60,933 bases of DNA from Candidatus Nealsoniibacteriota bacterium (GTDB taxonomy: Bacteria > Patescibacteriota > Minisyncoccia > Minisyncoccales > PWPS01), in contig PWGJ01000059.1 of assembly GCA_003554445.1 (NCBI GenBank), positions 1 through 60,933 on the forward strand. Direction: 5' to 3'. The position numbers were made by a program, and so were the translations under genes. This document shows, one piece after another, positions 1 to 7,979 of the stretch (position 1 is its first letter; each line of letters opens with the position of its first letter). Below the pieces are notes generated by a model that saw only the letters and a list, made by a program, of their open reading frames with translations, was not told the DNA's origin and made no database searches.

Positions 1-855
1 AAAAGTAGAGAAGATCAAGAAAAGATGGGACTTGCACTCAGAAAATTAGGAAAAGAGGACCCCACATTTAAAGTTAAAGGAGATATTGAGACCGGAGAAA
101 CGATAATTTCCGGAATGGGAGAACTTCACTTGGATATAATTATAAACAGATTAAAGAGAGAGTTCGGAGTAGAGGCGGAAGTGGGAAGGCCTCAAGTAGC
201 TTACAGAGAAACTATCAGAAAACCGGCAGAAGCTGAAACCGAATATGTAAAGCAGTCGGGAGGTAGAGGTCAATATGGTCATGTCGAAATAAAGATTGAG
301 CCGAATGAGTATGACAGCAAGGAAGAAAAAGACAGATTGGAATTCGTTGATGAGATTACCGGAGGTGTTATTCCTCAAGAATATATTCCTGCAGTTGAAA
401 AAGGTATTGCCGAGGTTATGGATGAGGGTGTAGTAGCCGGATATCATATGGTCGGGATTAAAGCGACTTTGGTTGATGGATCTTATCATGAAGTTGACTC
501 ATCCAAGATGGCATTTAAAATTGCAGGGTCGATGGCTTTCAAAGAAGCTTGTAAAAAAGCAAGTCCGGTTCTTTTGGAGCCGTTTATGAAAGTCGAAGTA
601 GTTGTTCCTTCTGAATTTTTCGGTGATGTAGTCGGAGACCTTTCCTCCAGGAGAGGAGAAGTCCAAAAAACCGAAAACACCAAAGGTAAGATGGATATTA
701 AAATTGTCAGGGCGAAAGTGCCTCTAGCCGAAATGTTCGGTTACGTTACGACACTTCGATCCCTTACCGAGGGTAGAGGGAATTTCACCATGGAGTTCGA
801 AGAATATAAGCAAGTTCCGGCCAATATAGCTGAAGAGATAAAAGAAAACAGATAA
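1..855 (+). CDS. fusA: Elongation factor G, C-terminal part
   Basis: The first 285 codons are open from base 1 and read as the end of EF-G, the GTPase that drives ribosomal translocation. The segment begins at the end of domain III (DQEKMGLAL...DPTFKV), continues through domain IV (the GGRGQYGHV stretch and a GVIPQEYIPAVEKGI motif) and domain V (LLEPFMKVEV, FGYVTTLRSLTEGRG). The GTPase domain lies outside the window. An ATG at 25 is internal and not the true start. It is followed by tuf, the usual str-operon order. The 3' end is intact, with stop TAA. Confidence 0.96.
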   Translation, partial: KSREDQEKMGLALRKLGKEDPTFKVKGDIETGETIISGMGELHLDIIINRLKREFGVEAEVGRPQVAYRETIRKPAEAETEYVKQSGGRGQYGHVEIKIEPNEYDSKEEKDRLEFVDEITGGVIPQEYIPAVEKGIAEVMDEGVVAGYHMVGIKATLVDGSYHEVDSSKMAFKIAGSMAFKEACKKASPVLLEPFMKVEVVVPSEFFGDVVGDLSSRRGEVQKTENTKGKMDIKIVRAKVPLAEMFGYVTTLRSLTEGRGNFTMEFEEYKQVPANIAEEIKENR

Positions 856-959
856 GGCTGGACTTTTTGATAAAATTATTGTAATATAAAAAGCACTGAA
901 AAATTATAAATTAAAAGTATTAAACAGGTATTATCTTGTTTAATTAACTAAAAAAAATT

Positions 960-2156
960 ATGGCTGATAAATTCGAAAGATCAAAACCACACCTTAACAT
1001 AGGTACCATTGGTCACGTAGACCACGGTAAGACCACTCTTACCGCCGCTATATTAAATGTTTTGAGCATGCAGAGTAATTCAGATATGAAAGCTAGCATC
1101 GAAGACATTGACTCCGCTCCGGAGGAAAAAGCAAGAGGAATTACCATTGCGGTATCTCACCAAGAATATGAAACTGAAAAAAGGCACTACGCTCATATTG
1201 ATTGTCCCGGACACGCGGACTACGTTAAAAATATGATTACCGGTGCTGCACAAATGGACGGTGCTATTTTGGTAGTATCTGCAGCAGACGGGCCGATGCC
1301 ACAAACCAGAGAGCATATTTTACTTGCCAGACAGGTGGGACTTCCTTCTTTGGTAGTATACTTGAACAAGACCGACATGGTGGATGATCCGGAAATGATC
1401 GAATTGGTTGAATCAGAAGTAAGAGAGCTTCTTAACAAATATGAATACGATGGCGACAATGTACCCGTTATCAAAGGTTCCGCACTTAAGGCTTTTGAAG
1501 CGGAGAGTGCTGACGATGAAGCTACGGAATCGATTATTGAACTCATGGAGGCTTTGGATGATTATATTCCGGAACCGGAGAGAGAAGTCGATAAGCCATT
1601 TCTTATGGCTATTGAGGACATCTTTTCAATTGAAGGTAGAGGAACAGTTGCTACAGGAAGAATTGAAAGAGGTGTTATTAACGCCAAAGATGAAGTTGAT
1701 ATTATTGGGCTCAAAGATGAAATTGATCAGACCACGGTCGTAAGTATTGAGATGTTTAACAAAAGTCTTGACAGAGGAGAAGCGGGAGATAATGCCGGAC
1801 TTCTTCTTAGAGGAACCAAAAAAGAAGATATTGAAAGAGGACAAGTTCTGGCTAAGCCCGGGTCAGTTGAACCTCACACGGAATTTGAAGCCGAGGTTTA
1901 CATTCTTGACAAGGATGAAGGTGGAAGACACACTCCCTTTTTCAACGGATACAAACCACAGTTTTATTTCAGAACAACCGATGTAACAGGAGAAGTTGAA
2001 CTCAAAGGAGGAACCGAAATGGTAATGCCGGGTGACACTGCGGAACTTAAAATTAAATTGATTGCACCTATTGCACTCGAAGAAGAGCAAAGATTTGCAA
2101 TCAGAGAAGGTGGAAAAACTGTAGGAGCAGGAGTAGTAACAAAAATTATCAACTAG
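960..2156 (+). CDS. tuf: Elongation factor Tu
   Basis: A 398-residue GTPase that delivers aminoacyl-tRNA to the ribosomal A site. All G motifs are visible: GHVDHGKT near residue 18 (P-loop), RGITI (switch I), DCPGHADYV (G3) and NKTD (G4; the common bacterial form is NKCD). Domains 2 and 3 follow at normal length. The ATG comes after an AT-rich 104-base gap and has no SD sequence, only AAAAAAAATT. The gap contains a weak stem, TTAAACA with TGTTTAA, just before the gene. rpsJ starts 6 bases after the stop, so the two are probably cotranscribed. Confidence 0.98.
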   Translation: MADKFERSKPHLNIGTIGHVDHGKTTLTAAILNVLSMQSNSDMKASIEDIDSAPEEKARGITIAVSHQEYETEKRHYAHIDCPGHADYVKNMITGAAQMDGAILVVSAADGPMPQTREHILLARQVGLPSLVVYLNKTDMVDDPEMIELVESEVRELLNKYEYDGDNVPVIKGSALKAFEAESADDEATESIIELMEALDDYIPEPEREVDKPFLMAIEDIFSIEGRGTVATGRIERGVINAKDEVDIIGLKDEIDQTTVVSIEMFNKSLDRGEAGDNAGLLLRGTKKEDIERGQVLAKPGSVEPHTEFEAEVYILDKDEGGRHTPFFNGYKPQFYFRTTDVTGEVELKGGTEMVMPGDTAELKIKLIAPIALEEEQRFAIREGGKTVGAGVVTKIIN

Positions 2157-2162
2157 AATTCA

Positions 2163-2483
2163 ATGGCCAAGGAAGAAAACCTTAACAAGATCAGAATAAA
2201 GCTCAGAGGATACGATCACAAAGTGATTGACAGTAGCGCAGAACAAATTGTAGAAACAGCAACAAGGTATGGGAGTGAGATATCGGGTCCCACTCCCTTA
2301 CCTACCGAGATTAAAAAATATACGGTTAACAGATCTACGTTTGTTAACAACAAGTCAAAAGAGCAATACGAGGTCAGAGTGCATAAAAGAATTATCGATG
2401 TTATGGATGCTAGCCCGAAAGTATTGGATGCACTTAGAAACCTCACTTTACCCAACGGTGTTAACATCGAAGTAAAAATGTAA
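2163..2483 (+). CDS. rpsJ: 30S ribosomal protein S10 (NusE)
   Basis: 106 residues, full length for uS10. The start (NKIRIKLRGYDHKVID) and the PTPLPTEIKKYTVNRS loop are diagnostic. S10 sits in the 30S head and, as NusE, also joins the transcription antitermination complex with NusB, whose gene lies at 58.4 kb. It follows tuf by 6 bases. Unlike the usual S10 operon, a terminator overlaps its stop codon and about 170 noncoding bases separate it from rplC. Confidence 0.97.
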   Translation: MAKEENLNKIRIKLRGYDHKVIDSSAEQIVETATRYGSEISGPTPLPTEIKKYTVNRSTFVNNKSKEQYEVRVHKRIIDVMDASPKVLDALRNLTLPNGVNIEVKM

Positions 2484-2505
2484 AGCTTTTCGGCTTTACT
2501 TTTTC
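2480..2505 (+). terminator. Terminator overlapping the rpsJ stop codon
   Basis: GTAAAGC and GCTTTAC form a perfect 7-bp stem with loop TTTTCG, followed directly by TTTTT. The left arm contains the TAA stop of rpsJ. It probably separates the tuf-rpsJ transcript from the rplC operon, at least in part. Confidence 0.75.
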
Positions 2506-2535
2506 TTTGAAATTTTAGTTTAATGCTTAAAATTA

Positions 2536-2594
2536 CCGACTAGCTCAATGAAGTTGATAGGCTTTCCGAGTCGGGGGAGAGCCCGACATTTTTG
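2536..2594 (+). promoter_or_regulatory. Candidate attenuator in front of rplC
   Basis: Two structures share bases. Form 1 is a long hairpin: CCGACT (2536-2541) pairs with AGTCGG (2569-2574), enclosing a TCAA/TTGA stem (2545-2548 with 2554-2557). Form 2 pairs GTCGGG (2570-2575) with CCCGAC (2582-2587) and is followed by ATTTTT, which looks like a terminator. Forms 1 and 2 exclude each other. This is the place where a ribosomal-protein leader could control rplC-secY. The effector is unknown and no convincing promoter was found directly upstream. Confidence 0.5.
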
Positions 2595-2653
2595 CTTGAC
2601 GAAATAACCTCGATATTTTTACATCTGAAAAGCCGATATTTGCTTGAAAAATT

Positions 2654-3250
2654 ATGAAATTTATCTTAGGAAAAAAAATAGGGATGACGCAAGTTTTCGA
2701 TGACAACGGAGACGTTGTTCCGGTGACTCTGGTTGAGGCCGGGCCTTGTGTCGTTACCCAAATAAAAACTGAAGAGAACGATGGCTATAAGGCAGTACAG
2801 GTTGGATTCGATAGACTCAAGGAGAATAAAGTTAAAAAACCACAGATGGAAAAACCTTTCCGTTTTCTGTGTGAATTCAAGGCGGAAGTGGATGACCTGA
2901 AAGAAGGTGAAGAGATCAATGTTTCAATTTTTGAAAAAGGAGATAAAGTTAAAATTTCCGGAAAATCCAAAGGAAAAGGTTTTCAAGGTGTAGTTAAAAG
3001 ACATGGATTTGCGGGACAGTCAAGAACGCACGGAACGAAGCATGATGAAAGAAGAGGTGGTTCCATAGGGTCCGCTTATCCGCAAAGAGTAATGAAAGGA
3101 AGAAAAATGCCCGGAAGAATGGGTTCTGACAGAACAACTGTTAAAAATTTGGAAATAGTCAAAGTTGATCCGGAGGAAAATACGTTAGCGATAAAAGGAG
3201 CCGTTCCGGGTGGTAAAGGAAATATTTTAGAAATAACCGACGCTAAATAA
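2654..3250 (+). CDS. rplC: 50S ribosomal protein L3
   Basis: 198 residues, uL3. The N-terminus (LGKKIGMTQVFDDNGDVVPVTLVEAGPC), the GKGFQGVVKRHGF segment and the MPGRMG loop reaching toward the peptidyl transferase centre are all present. It is slightly shorter than the E. coli protein (209) because the middle domain is compact. It is the first gene after the structured 2.5-kb leader. No SD: the ATG follows TTGAAAAATT. Confidence 0.97.
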   Translation: MKFILGKKIGMTQVFDDNGDVVPVTLVEAGPCVVTQIKTEENDGYKAVQVGFDRLKENKVKKPQMEKPFRFLCEFKAEVDDLKEGEEINVSIFEKGDKVKISGKSKGKGFQGVVKRHGFAGQSRTHGTKHDERRGGSIGSAYPQRVMKGRKMPGRMGSDRTTVKNLEIVKVDPEENTLAIKGAVPGGKGNILEITDAK

Positions 3251-3266
3251 TATTGAAAACAAGAAT

Positions 3267-3890
3267 ATGAAAATTCCCGTTTACAACAATAAAGGAGAGA
3301 CCGATAAAAAGACCGATTTACCGGAAGATATTTTTGATTTGAGTGTAAATACCGATCTTGTGTATCAGGTGGTAACGTGTCAGCAATCCAACCGAAGGCA
3401 AAATAGCGCCCACAGCAAGGATCGTTCCGAAAAACGCGGTGGCGGACGTAAGCCCTGGAGACAAAAGGGAACCGGGAGAGCAAGACACGGATCAATCAGA
3501 TCTCCAATATGGAGAGGAGGTGGTGTAACCTTCGGGCCCAGAAACGAAAGGAATTACAAAAAGAAGATCAATAAAAAGGAAAAAAGAAAAGCACTTTTTA
3601 TGAGTCTTTCGGGAAAAGCGCGGAATGATCTTTTAGTTGTTATAGATGATTTGGAAGTTGAAGAACCGAAGACTAAAGAACTATCTTTTCTGAAGGAATT
3701 GCCATGTCAAGAAGGCTCTGTTTTGATAGCGATGGATAAAGTTGATAATAATTTACTTCTTGCTTCTAGAAACTTGCCGGATGTTGATGTAATGGAGGCG
3801 AGAAACTTGAATGCTTTGGATGTTTTGAGTTACAAATATATTGTTTTGCCCGAAAGTTCAATCAAAGTAATTAAGGATACATTCATATGA
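3267..3890 (+). CDS. rplD: 50S ribosomal protein L4
   Basis: 207 residues, uL4. The extended loop lining the exit tunnel is seen as GGGRKPWRQKGTGRARHGSIRSPIWRGGG (about residues 57-85), followed by the globular fold. In many bacteria L4 represses its own operon; the switch-like structure before rplC would be a possible target, but nothing here proves it. The TGA stop overlaps the ATG of rplW (ATGA). Confidence 0.97.
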   Translation: MKIPVYNNKGETDKKTDLPEDIFDLSVNTDLVYQVVTCQQSNRRQNSAHSKDRSEKRGGGRKPWRQKGTGRARHGSIRSPIWRGGGVTFGPRNERNYKKKINKKEKRKALFMSLSGKARNDLLVVIDDLEVEEPKTKELSFLKELPCQEGSVLIAMDKVDNNLLLASRNLPDVDVMEARNLNALDVLSYKYIVLPESSIKVIKDTFI

Positions 3891-4165
3891 AAAAGGTGAT
3901 AAAAAAACCGCATATTAGTGAAAAGTCAACCAGACTCACCGAAGAGGACAATTCTTACACTTTTGTAGTGGATAAAGATGCAAATAAAATTGAAATAGCG
4001 AGAGCGGTCGAAGACAAATATGATGTTAATGTTGAGAAAGTCACGGTGGTAAAGATTCCGGCTAAAAAGAGACGATTGGGTAGAATTGAAGGTGTAAAGA
4101 AGGGTTACAAAAAAGCAATAGTAAAGATAGAAGAAGGTCAAAGCATAGAGATTCTTTCTTCTTGA
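3887..4165 (+). CDS. rplW: 50S ribosomal protein L23
   Basis: 92 residues, uL23, located at the tunnel exit where SRP and trigger factor dock. The signature IKKPHISEKSTRLTEEDNSYTFVVD at the start and the KRRLGRIEGVKKGYKKAIV segment are typical. It overlaps rplD by four bases (ATGA), suggesting translational coupling. Its TGA stop is part of a TTGACA -35 box for rplB. Confidence 0.96.
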   Translation: MKKVIKKPHISEKSTRLTEEDNSYTFVVDKDANKIEIARAVEDKYDVNVEKVTVVKIPAKKRRLGRIEGVKKGYKKAIVKIEEGQSIEILSS

Positions 4166-4189
4166 CAAAAAAATTAAATTTGATTTAAT
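4162..4189 (+). promoter_or_regulatory. Internal promoter for rplB
   Basis: TTGACA at 4162-4167 and TTTAAT at 4184-4189 with a 16-base spacer. The predicted start of transcription, about 4196, leaves only about 5 bases before the rplB ATG at 4201, so this transcript would be almost leaderless. Confidence 0.55.
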
Positions 4190-4200
4190 AGTAGACGTTT

Positions 4201-4983
4201 ATGAGTCAAAAACCGGACAAAAACAGTCGCCCCCCGAAGTCGTTAACAGTTAGTATGAAAAAATCGGGAGGAAGAAATAATGATGGAAAAATGACTGTCA
4301 GAACAAGAGGTGGAGGTTCCAGAAAATTGTGGAGGAAGGTTAATTTCGGGCAAGAAAAGATGGGAGTTAAGGGAGAAGTCGTAAGAATTGATTACGACCC
4401 TAACAGGTCCGCTCACCTTGCTTTAATCGAGTATGAAGATGATGATATAGGTTACATCTTGGCTCCTCACGGCATTTCTTCCGGAGACGAGGTTATCGTG
4501 GATGAAAATCCTAAAATTAAAATAGGTAACAGGATGCCTCTTAAAAATATTCCAATCGGAACACAAGTACATAATATTTCATTCAATAAAAATGGTGAAG
4601 GTAAGATGGTTAGAGCAGCTGGAGCCTCGGCAGTCGTATTGGCTCAAGAAGGTAAACACACTCACCTGAAGATGCCTTCGAAAGAGGTTAGAAAAGTAAA
4701 TCGTGATGGATTTGCAACAGTCGGAGAGCTTTCCAATCCGGAACACAGATATAAGGATAAAGGCAAAGCCGGAGCCAACAGAAACAGAGGAAGAAGACCG
4801 AAGGTCAGAGGTAAGGCAAAGAACGCAGTTGATCATCCCCACGGTGGTGGTGAAGGAGGTTCTACGATAGGCCTTAAACACCCGAAAACACCAACCGGTA
4901 AGCCGGCCAAGGGTGTAAAAACCAGAAAGAGAAAGCATACCGACAAGTATATTATTCAAAGAAGAAAGAAAAAGAAGAAATAA
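4201..4983 (+). CDS. rplB: 50S ribosomal protein L2
   Basis: 260 residues, uL2, a core 23S-binding protein needed for subunit joining and peptidyl transfer. Conserved segments are GGGSRKLWRKVNF, NIPIGTQVHNI, the GGEGGSTIGLKHPKTPTGKPAKGVKTRKRK tail and the key His of VDHPHGGG. It is about 15 residues shorter than the E. coli protein at the N-terminus. A promoter lies just upstream and may give extra or separate expression. Confidence 0.97.
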   Translation: MSQKPDKNSRPPKSLTVSMKKSGGRNNDGKMTVRTRGGGSRKLWRKVNFGQEKMGVKGEVVRIDYDPNRSAHLALIEYEDDDIGYILAPHGISSGDEVIVDENPKIKIGNRMPLKNIPIGTQVHNISFNKNGEGKMVRAAGASAVVLAQEGKHTHLKMPSKEVRKVNRDGFATVGELSNPEHRYKDKGKAGANRNRGRRPKVRGKAKNAVDHPHGGGEGGSTIGLKHPKTPTGKPAKGVKTRKRKHTDKYIIQRRKKKKK

Positions 4984-4995
4984 TTTTTAAAAAAT

Positions 4996-5280
4996 ATGGC
5001 GAGAAGTCTTAAAAAAGGACCAAATATAAATGAAAGGCTTTTGAAAAAAGTTAAAGATCAAAAGCCGGGTGACGGAGTGATTAAAACTTGGGCGAGAGAT
5101 GCTGTAATTACACCGGAAATGATAGGTTTCACCTTCGGTGTGTATAACGGTCAAAAACATATTGAGGTTCAAGTTACTGAAGATATGGTCGGTCATAAAC
5201 TTGGTGAGTTTTCCGAAACCAAGAAGTTTATTAAACATGGTGGTCGAATGCAAAGAGAAGCTGAAAAAGAAAAAAAATAA
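4996..5280 (+). CDS. rpsS: 30S ribosomal protein S19
   Basis: 94 residues, uS19. The start MARSLKKGPNINERLLKKV and the VGHKLGEFSETKKFIKH motif are family signatures. S19 binds in the 30S head with S13. The ATG follows TTTTTAAAAAAT with no SD. It sits 12 bases after rplB and 6 before rplV. Confidence 0.97.
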   Translation: MARSLKKGPNINERLLKKVKDQKPGDGVIKTWARDAVITPEMIGFTFGVYNGQKHIEVQVTEDMVGHKLGEFSETKKFIKHGGRMQREAEKEKK

Positions 5281-5286
5281 AGAGTT

Positions 5287-5805
5287 ATGAAAGTTGATGC
5301 AAAATTAAATTATTTAAGAATTTCACCTCGTAAGGTCAGATTAGTTGCTGACCTGATAAGAGGAAGAAGAGTTTCCGAGGCTGAGAATCGATTGAGTTTT
5401 ACGACAAAAAAAGCAACCAAACCTTTGGGTAAGCTCTTGAATTCGGCTATTGCTAATGCTGAGCATAATTTTGATTTAAATAAAGATAATTTATACATTT
5501 CGGAAATAAGAGTTGATCAGGGCCCCACTCTCAAAAGATGGAGGCCGCGAGCGAGAGGAGCTACGAATCAGATTCAGAAAAAAACTTCACATGTAACTAT
5601 TGTGCTTGAAGAGATTGAGCCCGGTTCTGAAATCAAAACCGGCAAGAAGGGAAAGATAAATATTGTTCAGAAAAAGGAGAAGCCGAAAGAGGATATTGAT
5701 GATGGTAGAAAAGAAAAAGGAACGAAGCCACCCAAAAAAGGTGATAAGACGAAAAAAGAACAAAAAGGTAAAGGAGGTAATATTTTTAGACGTAAATCAA
5801 TATAA
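5287..5805 (+). CDS. rplV: 50S ribosomal protein L22 with charged C-terminal tail
   Basis: 172 residues, against about 110 for typical uL22. The core (residues 1-110; YLRISPRKVRLVADLIRG, GPTLKRWRPRARGA, TSHVTIVLEE) is intact and includes the beta-hairpin that lines the exit tunnel. Residues after about 115 form a Lys/Glu/Asp-rich, probably disordered tail ending in GGNIFRRKSI. Similar charged additions occur on S16, L32 and RpoA in this window. The rpsC ATG follows 3 bases after the stop. Confidence 0.95.
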   Translation: MKVDAKLNYLRISPRKVRLVADLIRGRRVSEAENRLSFTTKKATKPLGKLLNSAIANAEHNFDLNKDNLYISEIRVDQGPTLKRWRPRARGATNQIQKKTSHVTIVLEEIEPGSEIKTGKKGKINIVQKKEKPKEDIDDGRKEKGTKPPKKGDKTKKEQKGKGGNIFRRKSI

Positions 5806-5808
5806 AAC

Positions 5809-6459
5809 ATGTCTCAAAGATCCCATCCCAGAATTAAAAGAATAACTACTACGACTGACTGGAAGTCGAAAGGATTTTATAATGGAAAGTATCCACAATA
5901 CCTCAAAGAAGATCATCTGATCAGAGAGTATATGAATGATAAGTTGGAAGATATGGGGGTTGCGGAAATTGAGATAAGAAGATCCCCTTCCGAATTGAAT
6001 ATTGTAATTCACTCTTCTCGCCCCGGAATCGTTATCGGAAGAGGAGGAGAAGGAGTTAAAAAATTAAAAAGAGGATTGGATAAAATTTTAGATAAAAAGG
6101 GATTGGGATCGGATAGAAAAATCAGAATTGAAGTTAAAGAGGTTAAGGATCCTTGGTCCAACGCCTCAGTAGCCGCTAAAGAGATGGCGAAACAGCTTGA
6201 AAAGAGAATGCATTACAGAAGAGTGATAAAGCATGCAATGGGAAAGATAACTGCCAACAGAAATGTCAAAGGGGCAAGAATCGAAGTTGCCGGAAGACTA
6301 AACGGAAGTGAGATTGCCAGAACCGAACATATTTCGGAAGGAAATTTACCCAGAGAAACTTTAAGAGCCGATCTGGATTATGCATTCGAAGAGGCTTACT
6401 GCAAATTTGGAGCAATCGGTGTAAAAGTTTCAATTTACAAAGGAGAAAAATTCAATTAA
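5809..6459 (+). CDS. rpsC: 30S ribosomal protein S3
   Basis: 216 residues, uS3. The KH-domain loop is visible as RPGIVIGRGGEGVKKLKRGL near residues 72-91, followed by the C-terminal domain with GKITANRNVKGARIEVAGRLNGSEIAR. S3 forms part of the mRNA entry site with S4 and S5. Length is normal. It lies tightly between rplV and rplP. Confidence 0.97.
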   Translation: MSQRSHPRIKRITTTTDWKSKGFYNGKYPQYLKEDHLIREYMNDKLEDMGVAEIEIRRSPSELNIVIHSSRPGIVIGRGGEGVKKLKRGLDKILDKKGLGSDRKIRIEVKEVKDPWSNASVAAKEMAKQLEKRMHYRRVIKHAMGKITANRNVKGARIEVAGRLNGSEIARTEHISEGNLPRETLRADLDYAFEEAYCKFGAIGVKVSIYKGEKFN

Positions 6460-6460
6460 C

Positions 6461-6874
6461 ATGTTAGTACCGAAAAAAGTAAAACACAGAAAAAGGCACA
6501 AAGAGATGAAGCGACTCAAGGGAGTCGCCAGCTCGGGAACGAAGGTAGAGTTCGGAACTTACGGACTGAAGACACTGGATCCCAAATGGCTTACCTCCAG
6601 GCAACTGGAAGCTGCCAGAAGGGCGATAATCAGATATTTGAGAAAAGGTGGTAAGATGTGGACGAGAGTTTTTCCGGACAAACCCGTAACGAAGAAGGGG
6701 TTGGAAGTCCCGATGGGAGGTGGTAAAGGGGCGGTTGATAGATATGTCGCTCCCGTTAAACCAGGCAGAGTGATATTTGAGCTTGACGGTATCGACGAAG
6801 AAACTGCGCGTGCCGCTTTTTCCAAAGCTTCCGATAAATTACCGATAAAGACTAAATTTGTAAAGAAAAAATAA
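6461..6874 (+). CDS. rplP: 50S ribosomal protein L16
   Basis: 137 residues, uL16. The conserved block MLVPKKVKHRKRHK, FGTYGLKTLDPKWLTSRQLEAARRAI, and the GGGKGAVDRYVAPVKPGRVIFE segment are seen. It supports A-site tRNA accommodation. The stop overlaps the first base of the rpmC ATG (TAATG). Confidence 0.97.
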   Translation: MLVPKKVKHRKRHKEMKRLKGVASSGTKVEFGTYGLKTLDPKWLTSRQLEAARRAIIRYLRKGGKMWTRVFPDKPVTKKGLEVPMGGGKGAVDRYVAPVKPGRVIFELDGIDEETARAAFSKASDKLPIKTKFVKKK

Positions 6875-7068
6875 TGCAACCTGAAAAGTTAAGAGAAAAA
6901 AAAGAAGAAGAATTAAAAAATCTTCTCTCTGAGAAAAGAGATAAATTGCAAGAGGTTAAATTTAATCTTTCCTCAGGGAGGGTTAAAAATGTCAAAGAAG
7001 CCAGAAATCTTAAAAAGGATATTGCCAGGATATTAACCATTCTAAACGAAGGTTCTTATGAAAAATAA
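6874..7068 (+). CDS. rpmC: 50S ribosomal protein L29
   Basis: 64 residues, uL29, a two-helix protein at the tunnel exit next to L23. The hallmarks are LREKKEEELKNLL followed by LREKLQEVKFN-like and GRVKNVKEARNLKKDIARILTIL. It overlaps rplP by one base and rpsQ by 11 bases. Confidence 0.94.
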   Translation: MQPEKLREKKEEELKNLLSEKRDKLQEVKFNLSSGRVKNVKEARNLKKDIARILTILNEGSYEK

Positions 7069-7294
7069 ATTAAAAGGAATTGTCGTCTCGGATAAACAAG
7101 ACAAAACGGTAGTTGTTGAAATCACCGATGTGAAAAAACATCCACGGTATGAAAAAAGATACGAAGTCAATAATAAGTTCAAAGCTCATGATGAAGATAA
7201 TGAAATGAAAGAAGGAGACGAGGTTGTAATTGAGGAGACAAGACCGATTTCTAAGGAAAAAAGATGGAAAGTAGTTAAAAAGATTAAGAGTTAA
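7058..7294 (+). CDS. rpsQ: 30S ribosomal protein S17
   Basis: 78 residues, uS17, an OB-fold 16S-binding protein. The family pattern LKGIVVSDKQDKTVVVEI...KHPRYEKRY followed by AHDEDNEMKEGDEVVIEETRPISKEKRW is clear. The ATG at 7058 lies inside the end of rpmC and gives the standard N-terminus. Confidence 0.96.
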   Translation: MKNKLKGIVVSDKQDKTVVVEITDVKKHPRYEKRYEVNNKFKAHDEDNEMKEGDEVVIEETRPISKEKRWKVVKKIKS

Positions 7295-7300
7295 AGAGTT

Positions 7301-7672
7301 ATGATTCAGCCGGAAACAAAATTAAAGGTAGCTGACAACGCAGGAGCAAAAGAGATTAAATGCTTCAAGGTTTTGGGTGGATCAAAGAAAAGATACGCTC
7401 AAATTGGAGATGTTATTGTTGGCGCTGTTAAAAAAGCGGAGCCGCGAAAAGAGATTAAGAAGCATGATGTTGTCAAAGCGGTGATTGTCAGGCAGAGAAA
7501 GGAGTATAGAAGAAAGGACGGTTCTTATATCCGTTTTGATGAAAATGCTGCAGTCGTTATTGATGGAGAAACCAAAGAACCCATTGGTGGAAGAATTTTC
7601 GGTCCTATCCCCAGAGAGTTGGCTGATAAAGGTTTTAAAAAGATTACTACCCTAGCTAAAGAGATAGTATGA
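7301..7672 (+). CDS. rplN: 50S ribosomal protein L14
   Basis: 123 residues, uL14, full length. MIQPETKLKVADNAGAKEIKCFKVLGG at the N-terminus and GGRIFGPIPRELADKGFKKITTLAKEIV at the end are diagnostic. L14 contacts the 30S subunit (bridge B8) and is the docking site of the silencing factor RsfS. Its TGA overlaps the rplX ATG. Confidence 0.97.
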   Translation: MIQPETKLKVADNAGAKEIKCFKVLGGSKKRYAQIGDVIVGAVKKAEPRKEIKKHDVVKAVIVRQRKEYRRKDGSYIRFDENAAVVIDGETKEPIGGRIFGPIPRELADKGFKKITTLAKEIV

Positions 7673-7977
7673 AGATTAAAAAAGATGACAAAGTTGTTAT
7701 AATTGCCGGTAAGGATAAAGGAAAAACCGGTAAAGTAATGCATGCTTTTCCCAAAGATAAGCAGGTTATTGTTGAAGGCTTGAATTTGATGAAAAAACAT
7801 GTAAGACCGAAAAAACAAGGCGAATCCGGTCAGATAATTGAATTTCCCGCTCCCCTTGATGTTTCCAATGTTAAGCTGATTTGTTCAAAATGCAATGAAG
7901 CTACCAGGGTTGGAATTGAGCGTGACGGAAAAAATAAAAAAAGAGTTTGTAAAAAGTGTAAAAAGAAATTTGAATAA
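7669..7977 (+). CDS. rplX: 50S ribosomal protein L24
   Basis: 102 residues, uL24, an assembly initiator protein. The KOW motif appears as DDKVVIIAGKDKGKTGKVM (residues 5-23). A C-terminal zinc-ribbon-like module keeps four cysteines (LICSKCNEATRVG...RVCKKCKKKFE), the Cys-rich form of L24. It overlaps rplN by four bases. Confidence 0.96.
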   Translation: MKIKKDDKVVIIAGKDKGKTGKVMHAFPKDKQVIVEGLNLMKKHVRPKKQGESGQIIEFPAPLDVSNVKLICSKCNEATRVGIERDGKNKKRVCKKCKKKFE

Positions 7978-7979
7978 TT

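Noticed and set aside
856..959. Promoter for tuf in the fusA-tuf gap
   Set aside because: TTGATA and several TATAAA-like boxes exist, but none has an acceptable spacing; not annotated.
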